From contig WFMW01000015.1 in the NCBI GenBank assembly GCA_015488885.1, forward strand, positions 1 through 34,875: a stretch of 34,875 nucleotides of DNA. Reading direction: 5' to 3'. The notes beneath the pieces were generated by a model. That model worked only from the letters and a program-made list of their open reading frames with translations, ran no database searches and had not been told where the DNA came from. Positions within the stretch are counted from its first letter, which is position 1. Every line of letters starts with the position of its first letter. The DNA is from Gammaproteobacteria bacterium (lineage in GTDB: Bacteria > Pseudomonadota > Gammaproteobacteria > SZUA-229). Positions 1 to 7,951 of this stretch are shown here, in pieces. A program made the position numbers and the translations under genes.

Positions 1-173
1 GCAAAATATTTTTCTTCAGGGTCGGCTGCATCCAGGGCTTCGGCAGCAGAGGATTTAATCTGTACACAACTGGATGAAAAACGATTACGGCTGCGTTTGG
101 GTACATATACCACGGCATATTCAAGGCCCGATACACTGGTTTCCGGATCTGGAGGGATAATTCCACGCATCAT
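1..173 (-). CDS. Hypothetical protein, N-terminal part, cut by the left edge
   Basis: An open frame runs leftward off the window from two adjacent ATG codons (173 or 170). It gives about 57 residues beginning MMRGIIPPDPETSV and continuing through a basic stretch (VPKRSRNRF) and an Ala/Asp/Glu-rich segment. There is no signal peptide or membrane segment in the visible part. I do not recognise the family. It is divergent from the flavoprotein gene at 265, so the 91 bases between them should carry both promoters. No strong ribosome binding site is visible before either ATG, so the exact start is uncertain. Confidence 0.55.
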   Translation of the reverse strand, partial: MMRGIIPPDPETSVSGLEYAVVYVPKRSRNRFSSSCVQIKSSAAEALDAADPEEKYF

Positions 174-209
174 TAAAGTTGGTTAAACCTGACAGGGGTA
201 GCTGTGTTA

Positions 210-237
210 TTGTACACGGAATCAGCATTGATATTCT
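210..237 (+). promoter_or_regulatory. Candidate sigma-70 promoter for the flavoprotein gene
   Basis: TTGTAC (210-215), a 16-base spacer and TATTCT (232-237) lie 27 bases before the ATG at 265. Each hexamer differs from consensus by one or two bases. An AAGGTG ribosome binding site follows close to the start. Sequence match only. Confidence 0.35.
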
Positions 238-264
238 CTGAGCAACAAAAAAAGGTGTATAAAA

Positions 265-879
265 ATGAAAATAACTATTATCAGCGGCAGTCATCGAGAT
301 CCTTCCCAGAGTGAAAAAGTGGCCCGATATATTGAAAAGACCCTCAATGCCAGGCCTGCAGATATTGAAGCGTCGGTATTCTCACTGGCGAATAATCCCT
401 TGCCGTTGTGGGATCAGAAAGTCTGGGAAGATGATGAAAACTGGAATCATTTACTGTCACCAATAAGAAAACAGCTGGTTGAAAGTGATGGTTTTGTGGT
501 TATTTCTCCTGAATGGCATGGTCAGGTACCGGCTGGCCTGAAGAATTTCTTTTTAATGTTTAACCGCTTCGAACTGGGGCATAAACCGGCATTAATCGTT
601 ACCGTATCATCCGCTGATGGTGGCGCTTATCCGGTAGCAGAGTTACGCATGAGCAGCTATAAAAATAACCGCCTATGTTATATACCGGAACAAATTATCC
701 TGCGTAATGTGGAAACGGTACTCAATGATGACCCCGCTGACAATAATCAATCAGCTGATACATATTATAGAGACCGTATCAGCTGGGCGCTGGATATTCT
801 TACCGGTTATGCGGTGGCGTTAAAATCCATGCGAGAAAATACCTCTATTCATCATGAAATGTTTGGCAATGGTATGTAA
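265..879 (+). CDS. NAD(P)H-dependent FMN reductase-family flavoprotein
   Basis: This 204-residue protein has a flavodoxin-like fold signature. The N-terminal beta strand and phosphate-binding loop are KITIISGSHRDPSQS (residues 2-16). The family's second flavin-contact region is VVISPEWHGQVPAGLKNFF (about residues 78-96), where a typical member has PEYNGS-PALKN. Such proteins (PF03358 family) are cytoplasmic FMN-binding reductases of quinones, azo dyes, chromate or free flavin. The substrate cannot be told from sequence. The start is supported by AAGGTG about eight bases upstream. It converges on the PagL-like gene with a 20-base gap, where CAATA-TGG-TATTG can form only a weak hairpin. Confidence 0.8.
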   Translation: MKITIISGSHRDPSQSEKVARYIEKTLNARPADIEASVFSLANNPLPLWDQKVWEDDENWNHLLSPIRKQLVESDGFVVISPEWHGQVPAGLKNFFLMFNRFELGHKPALIVTVSSADGGAYPVAELRMSSYKNNRLCYIPEQIILRNVETVLNDDPADNNQSADTYYRDRISWALDILTGYAVALKSMRENTSIHHEMFGNGM

Positions 880-899
880 TGCCAATATGGTATTGTTGG

Positions 900-1475
900 T
901 TATTTTATCGGAATACTGACTGAAAAAACCAGTACTTCCGTACCGGGGTTACGGCTGGAAAGCCCGCCATTGGAGATATGAAATAAAGCCAGACCAGCTC
1001 GGTAATCATTATCAAAACGGTAGGCAAGTTCAATACCGGATCTAAATTCTTTATTGTCACCCAGGTTAAAATTATCACCATTACGGAATAAACCGATACC
1101 AAAGCTGGGTGTCAGTAACCATTGGTCATTCATATAAAAATCATGTCTGAGGTCGGTATAAATGAAGTAGGCATTATTATTGGAGGCTGCTGCACCGACT
1201 GATGGAATTAAGCGAAAGCCATATGGGCCAGCAAAAGATTTAAACCTGTATTCCAGACCGTAACGTTGAGAATGGCCGGTATTGTCCAGAATGTTAGTTT
1301 CCCCTGCATTGATATTAAGTAAAGGAAAATCCGTTCTCGGTTTCGCCTGAGCGGGACTGAATGGAATAATGGCAAGCATAATAATGAGGAACTGAGCAAT
1401 CGAATAACATAGTGCTGTCTGTTGTCCGGGGCGTTGAAGAGGGTTGATATTGGAAGCTATTATTCTGGTTGTCAT
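900..1475 (-). CDS. pagL: PagL-type lipid A 3-O-deacylase (outer membrane)
   Basis: This is a 191-residue precursor. A long signal peptide with hydrophobic core FLIIMLAIIPF ends near the AQA motif at residues 42-44. The mature part has alternating beta-barrel strands and ends in a hydrophobic strand. The key evidence is the C-terminal motif HISNGG...NPGTE. His166, Ser168 and Glu180 have the same spacing as the PagL catalytic triad (His126, Ser128, Glu140). PagL enzymes remove the 3-O acyl chain of lipid A at the outer membrane. The gene is transcribed alone, divergent from slyD; AAAGG precedes the ATG. It could be a general acyloxyacyl-hydrolase-family member with other specificity, but the triad is intact. 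Confidence 0.8.
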   Translation of the reverse strand: MTTRIIASNINPLQRPGQQTALCYSIAQFLIIMLAIIPFSPAQAKPRTDFPLLNINAGETNILDNTGHSQRYGLEYRFKSFAGPYGFRLIPSVGAAASNNNAYFIYTDLRHDFYMNDQWLLTPSFGIGLFRNGDNFNLGDNKEFRSGIELAYRFDNDYRAGLALFHISNGGLSSRNPGTEVLVFSVSIPIK

Positions 1476-1655
1476 TTTTTAGCCTTTTCTATTATTATTT
1501 ATTGATCAGGAAATTATGCCATAAACAATTATGAAAGGTTTAATTAATATCACTGGATTAATGCTGATGACAACTTCAATATAACGGGGTTTTCGTTGCA
1601 GTATTTATCTGCTATTCTTTAGTTTTCTAATTATTAATTATAATGAGTCGGCTCT

Positions 1656-2138
1656 ATGCAAATTTCACCCAATTCTGTTGTAACCTTACACTACACCTTA
1701 AAGGATGAGGCGGGCAACCTTATCGACCAGTCAAATGATGGTAGTTTTGTGTATCTTCATGGTGCCGGTAATATTATACCCGGGCTGGAAAATGCGTTAG
1801 CCGGTAAAGTAGCCGGGGACGAATTACAGGTAACCGTATCACCTGAGGAAGGTTATGGGCAGCGAGATCCAGCGCGTGTTCAGTCTGTACCTAAAGAAAT
1901 GTTTGAAGATGCTGGCGGGCTGGTTGTGGGGGCGCAGTTTCATGCACAAAGCCCTGATGGACAGGCTATTGTTGTTACCATTGCGGAGATCAATGATGAT
2001 ACCGTAATGGTTGATGGCAATCATGCTCTGGCAGGCATGGCATTAAGCTTTGATGTTAATGTTGTTGATGTGCGTGACGCTTCGGAAGAAGAAATGTCAC
2101 ATGGTCATGTTCATGGTGCAGATGGTCATCATCATTAG
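1656..2138 (+). CDS. slyD: FKBP-type peptidyl-prolyl isomerase SlyD
   Basis: This 160-residue protein has the split FKBP domain with the IF (insert-in-flap) chaperone domain characteristic of SlyD. It starts VTLHYTLKDEAGNLIDQS, then YLHGAGNIIPGLENAL, the insert with EEGYGQRDPARVQSVPKEMF, and the returning LAGMALSFDVNVVDVR. The C-terminus is short but still metal-binding (HGHVHGADGHHH), much shorter than the tail of E. coli SlyD. It acts in the cytoplasm as a folding catalyst and may help deliver nickel to hydrogenase or urease. Its stop overlaps the end of the convergent hypothetical gene by four bases. Confidence 0.93.
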   Translation: MQISPNSVVTLHYTLKDEAGNLIDQSNDGSFVYLHGAGNIIPGLENALAGKVAGDELQVTVSPEEGYGQRDPARVQSVPKEMFEDAGGLVVGAQFHAQSPDGQAIVVTIAEINDDTVMVDGNHALAGMALSFDVNVVDVRDASEEEMSHGHVHGADGHHH

Positions 2139-2473
2139 AGGTCAACCGGTAAATAAAAAAATACAAACCGACCGTTTTCTATGTCAATTTTCAGGGTCGC
2201 ACCATGGTACAGGCCATAATCCACATAGCCGGGTACCGCGCTGTTAAGGTGACATTCACTGGAATGCTGGGGCGATTCAAAATCCCGGTCACGATCATAC
2301 CAGGACAGTAGCATAGAATTCTCCAGCTTTTCATCGGCAATCGTATTGGCCAGTTTTGTTGCTGCCAGATAATCTTCCGGTGACGGGTCGGGTTTTATTT
2401 CTACAATATCAACACCTTCATACGAAGGTGGTGATAAATTGCAATAGGAACCGGTGGGTTGTTCTTTTTTCAT
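2135..2473 (-). CDS. Small conserved-looking hypothetical protein
   Basis: This 112-residue soluble protein starts MKKEQPTGSY and has central LSPPSYEGVDIVEIKPDPS and ENSMLLSWYDRD segments. It contains a Cys/His-containing stretch (QHSSECHLN) and ends in a beta-rich FVFFYLP. I do not recognise the family with certainty. The frame stays open upstream to 2545, but the ATG at 2473 has a good AAAGGA ribosome binding site nine bases upstream, so this start is preferred. It is the last gene of the leftward efpL-sprT-hypothetical cluster, and its longer frame overlaps sprT. No signal peptide or membrane helix is seen. Confidence 0.65.
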   Translation of the reverse strand: MKKEQPTGSYCNLSPPSYEGVDIVEIKPDPSPEDYLAATKLANTIADEKLENSMLLSWYDRDRDFESPQHSSECHLNSAVPGYVDYGLYHGATLKIDIENGRFVFFYLPVDL

Positions 2474-2505
2474 AGATCGTCCTTTATTTTCAGTTTTGTT
2501 ATTAT

Positions 2506-3054
2506 TCAAAATGAGTCGGCAACAGCCTCGATAAGCTGTTTGCATTGTTTACAGTAATACTTTGCCTGCTTGTTGACAATACGTCGGTGGCGAATAGCGC
2601 TGATTTGATGCTGCCTGCACTCGCATTGATAGGCATAACGCTTCTGGCGACGCTGTGGAATGCCTGCCAGGCTGTAATTGCCGGTCACTTGCGGTTTTGC
2701 GCCCAGTACATGCATTACATTTTTCCATTCTATGCCATGGGGTCGAATCTTTTTCAGGCTATACAGTCGGTCGGTCACATAATGCGCCACTTCATGAGGT
2801 ACAGTGGTGTGCAGGCCGTCAGTAAAATAACGCGCAAAAATATACGGGTTATAACGTATCCAGCGTTGTTGACCACAAACCCGGTACATACCGGCATTGC
2901 GTCCGCTCAGGTTAAATAAAACGTCGATATTTTTAAATGGTCGGGCATAAAAATCGCTTGCCAGCTCGATATATTGCCGGGTTTTTTCTATAACCAGGGC
3001 TTGTTGTTGCTGGTTAATGGGCTCGATATATGTGGGCGTGCAAGTCTCAGGCAC
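2506..3054 (-). CDS. sprT: SprT-family zinc metalloprotease-like protein
   Basis: The central HEVAHY is the zinc-metalloprotease HExxH motif (residues 87-91 counted from the start chosen here) and is followed by HGIEWKNVM with a further His, as in SprT. The C-terminus has the SprT zinc-ribbon pattern: CxC followed by an H-rich segment and YYCKQC. E. coli SprT is about 165 residues; this frame gives 182. The longest frame starts with GTG at 3099, which would overlap efpL by 53 bases. I prefer the GTG at 3054, which overlaps the efpL stop by only eight bases and has GTGAG upstream; GTG 3069 is another option. The family is related to eukaryotic Spartan, but the bacterial role is poorly known. 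Confidence 0.82.
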   Translation of the reverse strand: MPETCTPTYIEPINQQQQALVIEKTRQYIELASDFYARPFKNIDVLFNLSGRNAGMYRVCGQQRWIRYNPYIFARYFTDGLHTTVPHEVAHYVTDRLYSLKKIRPHGIEWKNVMHVLGAKPQVTGNYSLAGIPQRRQKRYAYQCECRQHQISAIRHRRIVNKQAKYYCKQCKQLIEAVADSF

Positions 3055-3610
3055 GAGAAATAAACTCACGTGTTTCGGTATTAATTTTGATTTTTTCACC
3101 TGGTGTGAGATATTCAGGTACCTGAATCACCAGGCCGGTTGGCATGGTTGCCGGCTTGGTACGTGCAGACGATGAGGCGGCTTTCATTGAGGGCGCGCAA
3201 TCCGTAATTTCCATAATGATGGTATTGGGTATTTCAATGCCCAGCAAAGCACTCTCACTGATTAAAGCGGTAATACCCGCCATGCCATCGGTAAGGAAAA
3301 CACTTTCATCTTTAATAGCACTGTCATTAAGGGTGAACTGCTCATAATTTTCAGTGTCCATGAAGGTGTAACCGTCACCATCGTGGTAAAGTAACTGAAC
3401 CGTGCGACGAGCGACATCAACGGGTGTTATGTTCTCATCGCCTTTAAAACTGTGCTCAAATTTTTGCCCTGAATTAATGTTATGCCCGGAAACCTTATAC
3501 AGGGTACTACCACTACGTGATGAGGGTGACTGAACAAAAATTTTTCTTACTAGAATATTTTTGCCATCCAGAGAAAGAATCTGGCCTTTTTTAATTTCAT
3601 TTGCTTTCAT
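3047..3610 (-). CDS. efpL: Elongation factor P-like protein EfpL (YeiP)
   Basis: This 187-residue protein has the three-domain EF-P layout: an N-terminal KOW-like domain (residues 1-65), an OB domain, and a C-terminal OB domain ending in TPGEKIKINTETREFISRA. The tip loop reads SPSSRSGSTLYKV with Arg32 where canonical EF-P carries a modifiable Lys or rhamnosylated Arg. The SP-S-R-G-x-TLYK pattern identifies the YeiP/EfpL subgroup rather than housekeeping EF-P. EF-P-type factors bind ribosomes stalled at polyproline or related motifs in the cytoplasm. It is the first gene of the leftward cluster and its end overlaps sprT, suggesting translational coupling. Confidence 0.9.
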   Translation of the reverse strand: MKANEIKKGQILSLDGKNILVRKIFVQSPSSRSGSTLYKVSGHNINSGQKFEHSFKGDENITPVDVARRTVQLLYHDGDGYTFMDTENYEQFTLNDSAIKDESVFLTDGMAGITALISESALLGIEIPNTIIMEITDCAPSMKAASSSARTKPATMPTGLVIQVPEYLTPGEKIKINTETREFISRA

Positions 3611-3702
3611 AACTGGTTTCGGGGTTTATTATTGATAATATAAATCGTGTTGTATGGCGAAATTGTATTGTATCGCTTTTTTATCCCAAATTTCGACTGT
3701 AA

Positions 3703-4110
3703 ATGAAAATTAAAAATATCCATATCAATGATAATGAAATTGAACTGTCAGCGGTACGTTCACAGGGGGCTGGCGGGCAGAATGTCAATAAAGTTGCCAC
3801 CGCTATTCACCTTCGCTTTGATATTCATGCATCCAGTTTACCGTTGTGGTTAAAACAGCGGTTATTAAGTTTGCCTGATCAGCGTATAAGTAATGATGGT
3901 GTGGTGATTATTAAAGCACAGCAAACACGTAGCCAGCTGAGTAATCGTGAAGCGGCCCTGCAGCGACTGTGTAAATTGATAGCATCAGCAATGGTAAGGT
4001 CGCGTCTGCGTCGTCCTACGCAGCCCACAAAAAATTCACAGCGAAGACGTCTGGAAACTAAAACTCGACATGGTAAAACCAAAAATTTGCGTAAGAAAGT
4101 ATTATTCTAA
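3703..4110 (+). CDS. arfB: Alternative ribosome-rescue factor ArfB (peptidyl-tRNA hydrolase YaeJ)
   Basis: This 135-residue protein has the release-factor GGQ motif at residues 24-26 within SQGAGGQNVNKV. It lacks a codon-recognition domain. The C-terminal tail, from about residue 100, is strongly basic (RSRLRRPTQ, SQRRRLETKTRHGKTKNLRKK). This is the ArfB architecture: the tail enters the empty mRNA channel of a stalled ribosome and GGQ hydrolyses the peptidyl-tRNA. Length matches the family (about 140). It lies 21 bases upstream of fpr on the same strand, so the two may be cotranscribed. Confidence 0.93.
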   Translation: MKIKNIHINDNEIELSAVRSQGAGGQNVNKVATAIHLRFDIHASSLPLWLKQRLLSLPDQRISNDGVVIIKAQQTRSQLSNREAALQRLCKLIASAMVRSRLRRPTQPTKNSQRRRLETKTRHGKTKNLRKKVLF

Positions 4111-4131
4111 AGAACGAATGAGGCAGGGCTT

Positions 4132-4875
4132 ATGGCTAACTGGTTAGAGGGTGTTGTACATAAAAAAATACAATGGAATTACCGTTTATTTTCATTGCAA
4201 ATAGACGTTGAAATTGCACCCTGTAAGCCGGGGCAATTTATCCGGGTGGCGCTGGATATAAACGGTGAGCGCGTAGCACGGCCCTATTCAATGGTTAGTC
4301 TGTCCACGGAACCTTATGTTGAAATTTATTTCAATATTGTCCCTGAAGGGCCGCTATCACCTCATCTGGCAGCACTTGAGAAAGGTGATCAGATTCTGGT
4401 GACAGAGTCAGCGAATGGTTTTCTTACGATTGATGAAGTGCCCGATTGCAGGCATCTATGGATGCTGGCAACAGGAACGGGGCTGGGGCCTTTTCTGGCT
4501 ATTTTAAAATCACCGGCCAGCTGGCAGAAATTTGAAAAACTTGTGCTGGGGTACTCGGTACGTAATGCTTCTGAACTATCTTATCAGGCATTGATAACAC
4601 AGCTACAGCAACAACATCCTGAACAGTTTGTTTTTGTCCCTTTTATTACCCGTGAAGTTGTTGCCGGTGCGATTCATAAACGCATTCCTGCAGCACTGGA
4701 ATCGGGAGAATTTGAAGCACGTACCGGTATTTCCATTAATACGACCGACTCTCATGTTATGATGTGTGGTAATTCGGCAATGATAAGCAGTGTCTCCGAG
4801 GTACTGGCAGGGCGCGGCTTACGTAAACATCTACGCCGTGAACCGGGGCATATTACCACCGAGAAGTATCACTGA
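4132..4875 (+). CDS. fpr: Ferredoxin/flavodoxin-NADP+ reductase
   Basis: This 247-residue protein is close to the 248 of E. coli Fpr. The FAD-binding signature RPYSMVS starts at Arg50, the NADP-binding ATGTGLGPFLAIL loop is near residue 114, and there is a late CGNSAMI segment. The short aromatic-containing C-terminus (EKYH) resembles the subclass I bacterial enzymes. It transfers electrons between NADPH and ferredoxin or flavodoxin in the cytoplasm. GAGGCAGGG precedes the ATG. It follows arfB closely and converges on the unrecognised gene at 4911. Confidence 0.92.
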   Translation: MANWLEGVVHKKIQWNYRLFSLQIDVEIAPCKPGQFIRVALDINGERVARPYSMVSLSTEPYVEIYFNIVPEGPLSPHLAALEKGDQILVTESANGFLTIDEVPDCRHLWMLATGTGLGPFLAILKSPASWQKFEKLVLGYSVRNASELSYQALITQLQQQHPEQFVFVPFITREVVAGAIHKRIPAALESGEFEARTGISINTTDSHVMMCGNSAMISSVSEVLAGRGLRKHLRREPGHITTEKYH

Positions 4876-4910
4876 AATACCTGCTCAAGAGGCTCTTTTA
4901 AAAGGCTCTG

Positions 4911-5588
4911 TTAAATATTTTCCTGCAAAAACTGCTTGAAATGATGGGCATCAATAATCTGTGTGCCATCACAGTTAAACTGCATACGCACAATGCCCTG
5001 CACAATGCAGATGCTAATGTTGCGTAGATAATATTCTTCAATATTGCGCAGGTGGTTGACGGTGGAAAGAATGGCCGGGATATGCTCCTGTTCCAGTGGT
5101 TGCCAGTTATCCGAGCGCTGGTTAAGAATATTTTGCCAGTAATCAGGCATGGCTCGATACTGCTGTGACTGGCGTAACGTGGCATAGAGCTGGCGCATCA
5201 GGTCTATTTTCTCGTTGTAGGCGATGGGCGGAAAATGTCGGTGGATGTATTTGCTATCCACCAGTTTTTCGGCATCATGAATTTCTTTGCGTAACGGGTC
5301 AAAAATTGAGTTGGTGCGAATTTCGCCGCTATTAAAGCCGATAAATAAACGGTATATCCCCCGATGAAGAAATAAGTCCTCAAGCTGTGGTTCAAGTTGA
5401 TCAAACAGACTGTCAACTTTACTGTTATAGCGCTTGCGTAGCGGGGCGCTTTCACGCAGGGAGGGGTCACCTTTGATACCAATAATGACCTGATTCGCTT
5501 TTAATCCGGCAGCGCTGACGATACTTTCCTGTAAAATTTGCTCTTCTACGCTGTCGGGCCGGTGATTTTTGTTATCTGGGGTTTGCAT
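4911..5588 (-). CDS. Hypothetical protein, 225 residues, unrecognised
   Basis: This is a soluble, mostly charged protein starting MQTPDNKNHRPDSVEEQIL. Mixed helix and strand is expected, with an N-terminal VIIGIKGDPSLRESAPLRKRY segment, a middle LYRLFIGFNSG-like strand region and a C-terminal helical part (IPAILSTVNHLRNIEEYYLRN). There is no signal peptide, membrane helix or motif I can assign. Codon use and base composition look like its neighbours. It is divergent from the ExeA-like ATPase gene, with a 210-base intergenic region holding tandem repeats, so the two could be co-regulated. That is only a positional hint. Confidence 0.7.
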   Translation of the reverse strand: MQTPDNKNHRPDSVEEQILQESIVSAAGLKANQVIIGIKGDPSLRESAPLRKRYNSKVDSLFDQLEPQLEDLFLHRGIYRLFIGFNSGEIRTNSIFDPLRKEIHDAEKLVDSKYIHRHFPPIAYNEKIDLMRQLYATLRQSQQYRAMPDYWQNILNQRSDNWQPLEQEHIPAILSTVNHLRNIEEYYLRNISICIVQGIVRMQFNCDGTQIIDAHHFKQFLQENI

Positions 5589-5645
5589 TGTAATAAAATA
5601 TCGGTGTTAGTCGTTGTATGAAAGCTTACATTATTTAAGGGGCGG

Positions 5646-5683
5646 TTATTAAGGAACAGGTCCATTATTAAGGAAATGGTCTA
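5646..5683 (+). repeat. Two tandem imperfect 19-bp repeats upstream of the ExeA-like gene
   Basis: TTATTAAGGAACAGGTCCA (5646-5664) is followed directly by TTATTAAGGAAATGGTCTA (5665-5683), 16 of 19 bases identical. A degenerate third copy begins at 5684 (TTATATGAGGAAT). They lie in the 210-base divergent gap, 116-153 bases before the ATPase start. They could be binding sites for a regulator or simple slippage. Confidence 0.6.
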
Positions 5684-5798
5684 TTATATGAGGAATCATT
5701 TAAAAGATGCATGACATATTTGTTACAAGATACAGACTAAGGCGAACACTGATTAGTAAGTATTTGATATTGAGTGAATAAAACAGGATTTTACCATT

Positions 5799-7823
5799 AT
5801 GTATAAAGATTTTTACGGCCTCAGGGACAAGCCGTTTTCAATGTTGCCCGACCCGGCATTTCTCTATCTGAGTAAAAAGCACCAGACTGCACTGACATTG
5901 CTGGAATACGGGCTGATGAATAACATTGGTTTCTGTGTTATTAGTGGTGAAACCGGTGCCGGTAAAACGACCTTATTAAGGAAGTTGCTTGAGCGGATTG
6001 ATAATTCCTACACGGTGGGGATGATTACCAATACCCACCGTTCGTTTGGTAGTTTGCTGGACTGGGTATTATCAGCATTTAACCAGCATGATGCCAGTCT
6101 ATCCCAGGTTGAAATGCATCAGAAGTTTATGGATTTTCTGATTACCGAATATGCCCGCAACAAAAAAGTTCTGCTAATTGTTGATGAGGCGCAAAATATG
6201 TCGGCGGATACGCTGGAGGAGTTGCGGATGTTGTCGAATGTCAACTCCGAAAAAGACCAGCTTATGCAAATTATTCTTGCCGGACAACCAGCATTAAAAG
6301 ATACCCTGCGTATTCCTGAATTAATGCAGTTTGCACAGCGTATAGGTGTTGATTACCACCTTGGCTCACTGGATTTATCCGAAAGTTGTGCCTATATTCA
6401 GCACCGCCTGTCAACGGCAGGTGCCAGCTATGATATTTTCAGCCCTGCTGCCTGTGCTCGCATTTATAATTTTAGTGGCGGCACACCTCGATTAATCAAT
6501 TTATTGTGTGATACCGTGATGGTGTACGGCTTTGCCGATCAACAAACAGTCATTGATGTTGATCTGGTTGATGAAATGGTTCAGGAGCGGATGAAAGACA
6601 GTGTTGTACCGATTGTGAATCGTGATCATCCCCGACTCAGCCAGCAGAAACTGGACGTACTTGAGGAAGAATTTCACTGGATAAAACCAGAGATTGATGA
6701 AATAAACGTTGATGAACTTGATGTTGATAATGCAGAGAAATTGCCAACGATAGACAATCCAGTCGGCAATGAAAATAATGAACAACCGGGCAGGAAGGAC
6801 AAATCATCGATAGATGAACCCGATGTTGATGCTGTCGTTATACAGAAAGTACCTGTCGATGCACCACTCGATAAAAATCGTTTTTTTAAATCAGCCGAGG
6901 TAGCAGAAGAGACTGAAACGCCTGAGGATAAAAATCGATTTTTTAAACAGCCTGGAGCTGCTGAAACGGATGTAGTGACTGAAAATATTGACGGGGTTAA
7001 CACTGGTTTAAATGCAACACGAACCATTGCTATCGAAACCGCTGTCGATGCTGATACTGAAGTGCCTGATGAGAGTAGCAGTGATCAGCCGCCACCGCTT
7101 AACCGGGTTGAAATAATACATCCTGAACTGGTCGATCAGCCATCCCGGCACTGGGGCTGGTATATCTTTCTTATTCTGATATTAATTATTGTCGGGGCTG
7201 TCTTTTATGTGATTAATTCCCCTCGATCAAAGATGATGTCTGGCCAGTTTCAACAATATTCCCAGATAGAGAAAAGTAATAAAATTCGTCATCAGAAAAT
7301 TCGTCATCAGTTAGAGCAGGTGAAACGTAAACTAAAACAGCAGAATGAAATACTACAGCATCAAAAAGCTATGCTGGCAGCCAGATTGGCTGATGAAAAA
7401 AGACTGGCAAAGCAAGCTGCTCAGGTTAAGGCAGCATTAAATGCGGCGGCACATGAAAAGGCACGGGTCGTTAAAAAAATAACGGCAACAAAAAAAACAC
7501 GTAAAGAACGAGCTAAAAAAGAGGCCAGAAGGGCAAAGCAACGAATACGGGCGCAGCGGCAGGCACAGTTGAAACGTGACAGACTGGCCGCTGAGAAAGC
7601 GAAGGCTGCAGCAGAAGCGGCAAAAAAGCGAGCGACTTTAGCTGAGATAAAACAGCGATTAATTAATAAAAAATTACTGCAGGTGCAACATCAGCAGGAG
7701 ATTAAAGCCGCAACACAACGCGAACTGGCACAACAGCAGACTTTACCGTTAAAGTCAGTAAAGCCAGCAGCATCAACAACAGTGACAGAGTTACCAGCAG
7801 TGGCTATATCAAAAAAAAAATAA
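5799..7823 (+). CDS. ExeA/GspA-like AAA ATPase with membrane segment and basic coiled-coil tail
   Basis: This 674-residue protein begins MYKDFYGLRDKPFSMLPDPAFLYLS-style, the usual ExeA/MshM opening. Walker A GETGAGKT is at 50-57 and Walker B VLLIVDEAQ at about 124-132; a sensor-like AGQPAL follows, and the AAA domain ends near residue 270. Next comes an acidic linker (about 285-445) with the heptad DKNRFFK twice (358-364 and 377-383). One hydrophobic helix follows at about 452-476, then a Lys/Arg/Ala/Gln-rich coiled coil to the end resembling a TolA stalk. A 15-bp perfect tandem duplication encodes KIRHQ twice (7281-7310). ExeA itself carries a peptidoglycan-binding domain after its helix; I do not see one here. 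No pilus or secretion genes are adjacent, so the partner is unknown. Confidence 0.82.
   Translation: MYKDFYGLRDKPFSMLPDPAFLYLSKKHQTALTLLEYGLMNNIGFCVISGETGAGKTTLLRKLLERIDNSYTVGMITNTHRSFGSLLDWVLSAFNQHDASLSQVEMHQKFMDFLITEYARNKKVLLIVDEAQNMSADTLEELRMLSNVNSEKDQLMQIILAGQPALKDTLRIPELMQFAQRIGVDYHLGSLDLSESCAYIQHRLSTAGASYDIFSPAACARIYNFSGGTPRLINLLCDTVMVYGFADQQTVIDVDLVDEMVQERMKDSVVPIVNRDHPRLSQQKLDVLEEEFHWIKPEIDEINVDELDVDNAEKLPTIDNPVGNENNEQPGRKDKSSIDEPDVDAVVIQKVPVDAPLDKNRFFKSAEVAEETETPEDKNRFFKQPGAAETDVVTENIDGVNTGLNATRTIAIETAVDADTEVPDESSSDQPPPLNRVEIIHPELVDQPSRHWGWYIFLILILIIVGAVFYVINSPRSKMMSGQFQQYSQIEKSNKIRHQKIRHQLEQVKRKLKQQNEILQHQKAMLAARLADEKRLAKQAAQVKAALNAAAHEKARVVKKITATKKTRKERAKKEARRAKQRIRAQRQAQLKRDRLAAEKAKAAAEAAKKRATLAEIKQRLINKKLLQVQHQQEIKAATQRELAQQQTLPLKSVKPAASTTVTELPAVAISKKK
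7281..7310 (+). repeat. Perfect 15-bp tandem duplication inside the ExeA-like gene
   Basis: AAAATTCGTCATCAG occurs twice head-to-tail (7281-7295 and 7296-7310). It is in frame and adds five residues (KIRHQ) at the start of the coiled coil. Confidence 0.85.
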
Positions 7824-7951
7824 AAAAGATCAATGATCCAGCCTGTGAAGGGGCTACGGCAAGGTTTAAGTCATTCTGTCGTTAACCCAGAACCCCGGTT
7901 AGATATACCCACGAATTTTGTTATATTTTTATGAACGTTGTTCTAAAAGAT

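Noticed and set aside
2545-2919. Rightward open frame of 124 codons
   Set aside because: It is antisense to sprT, which has a recognisable zinc protease domain.
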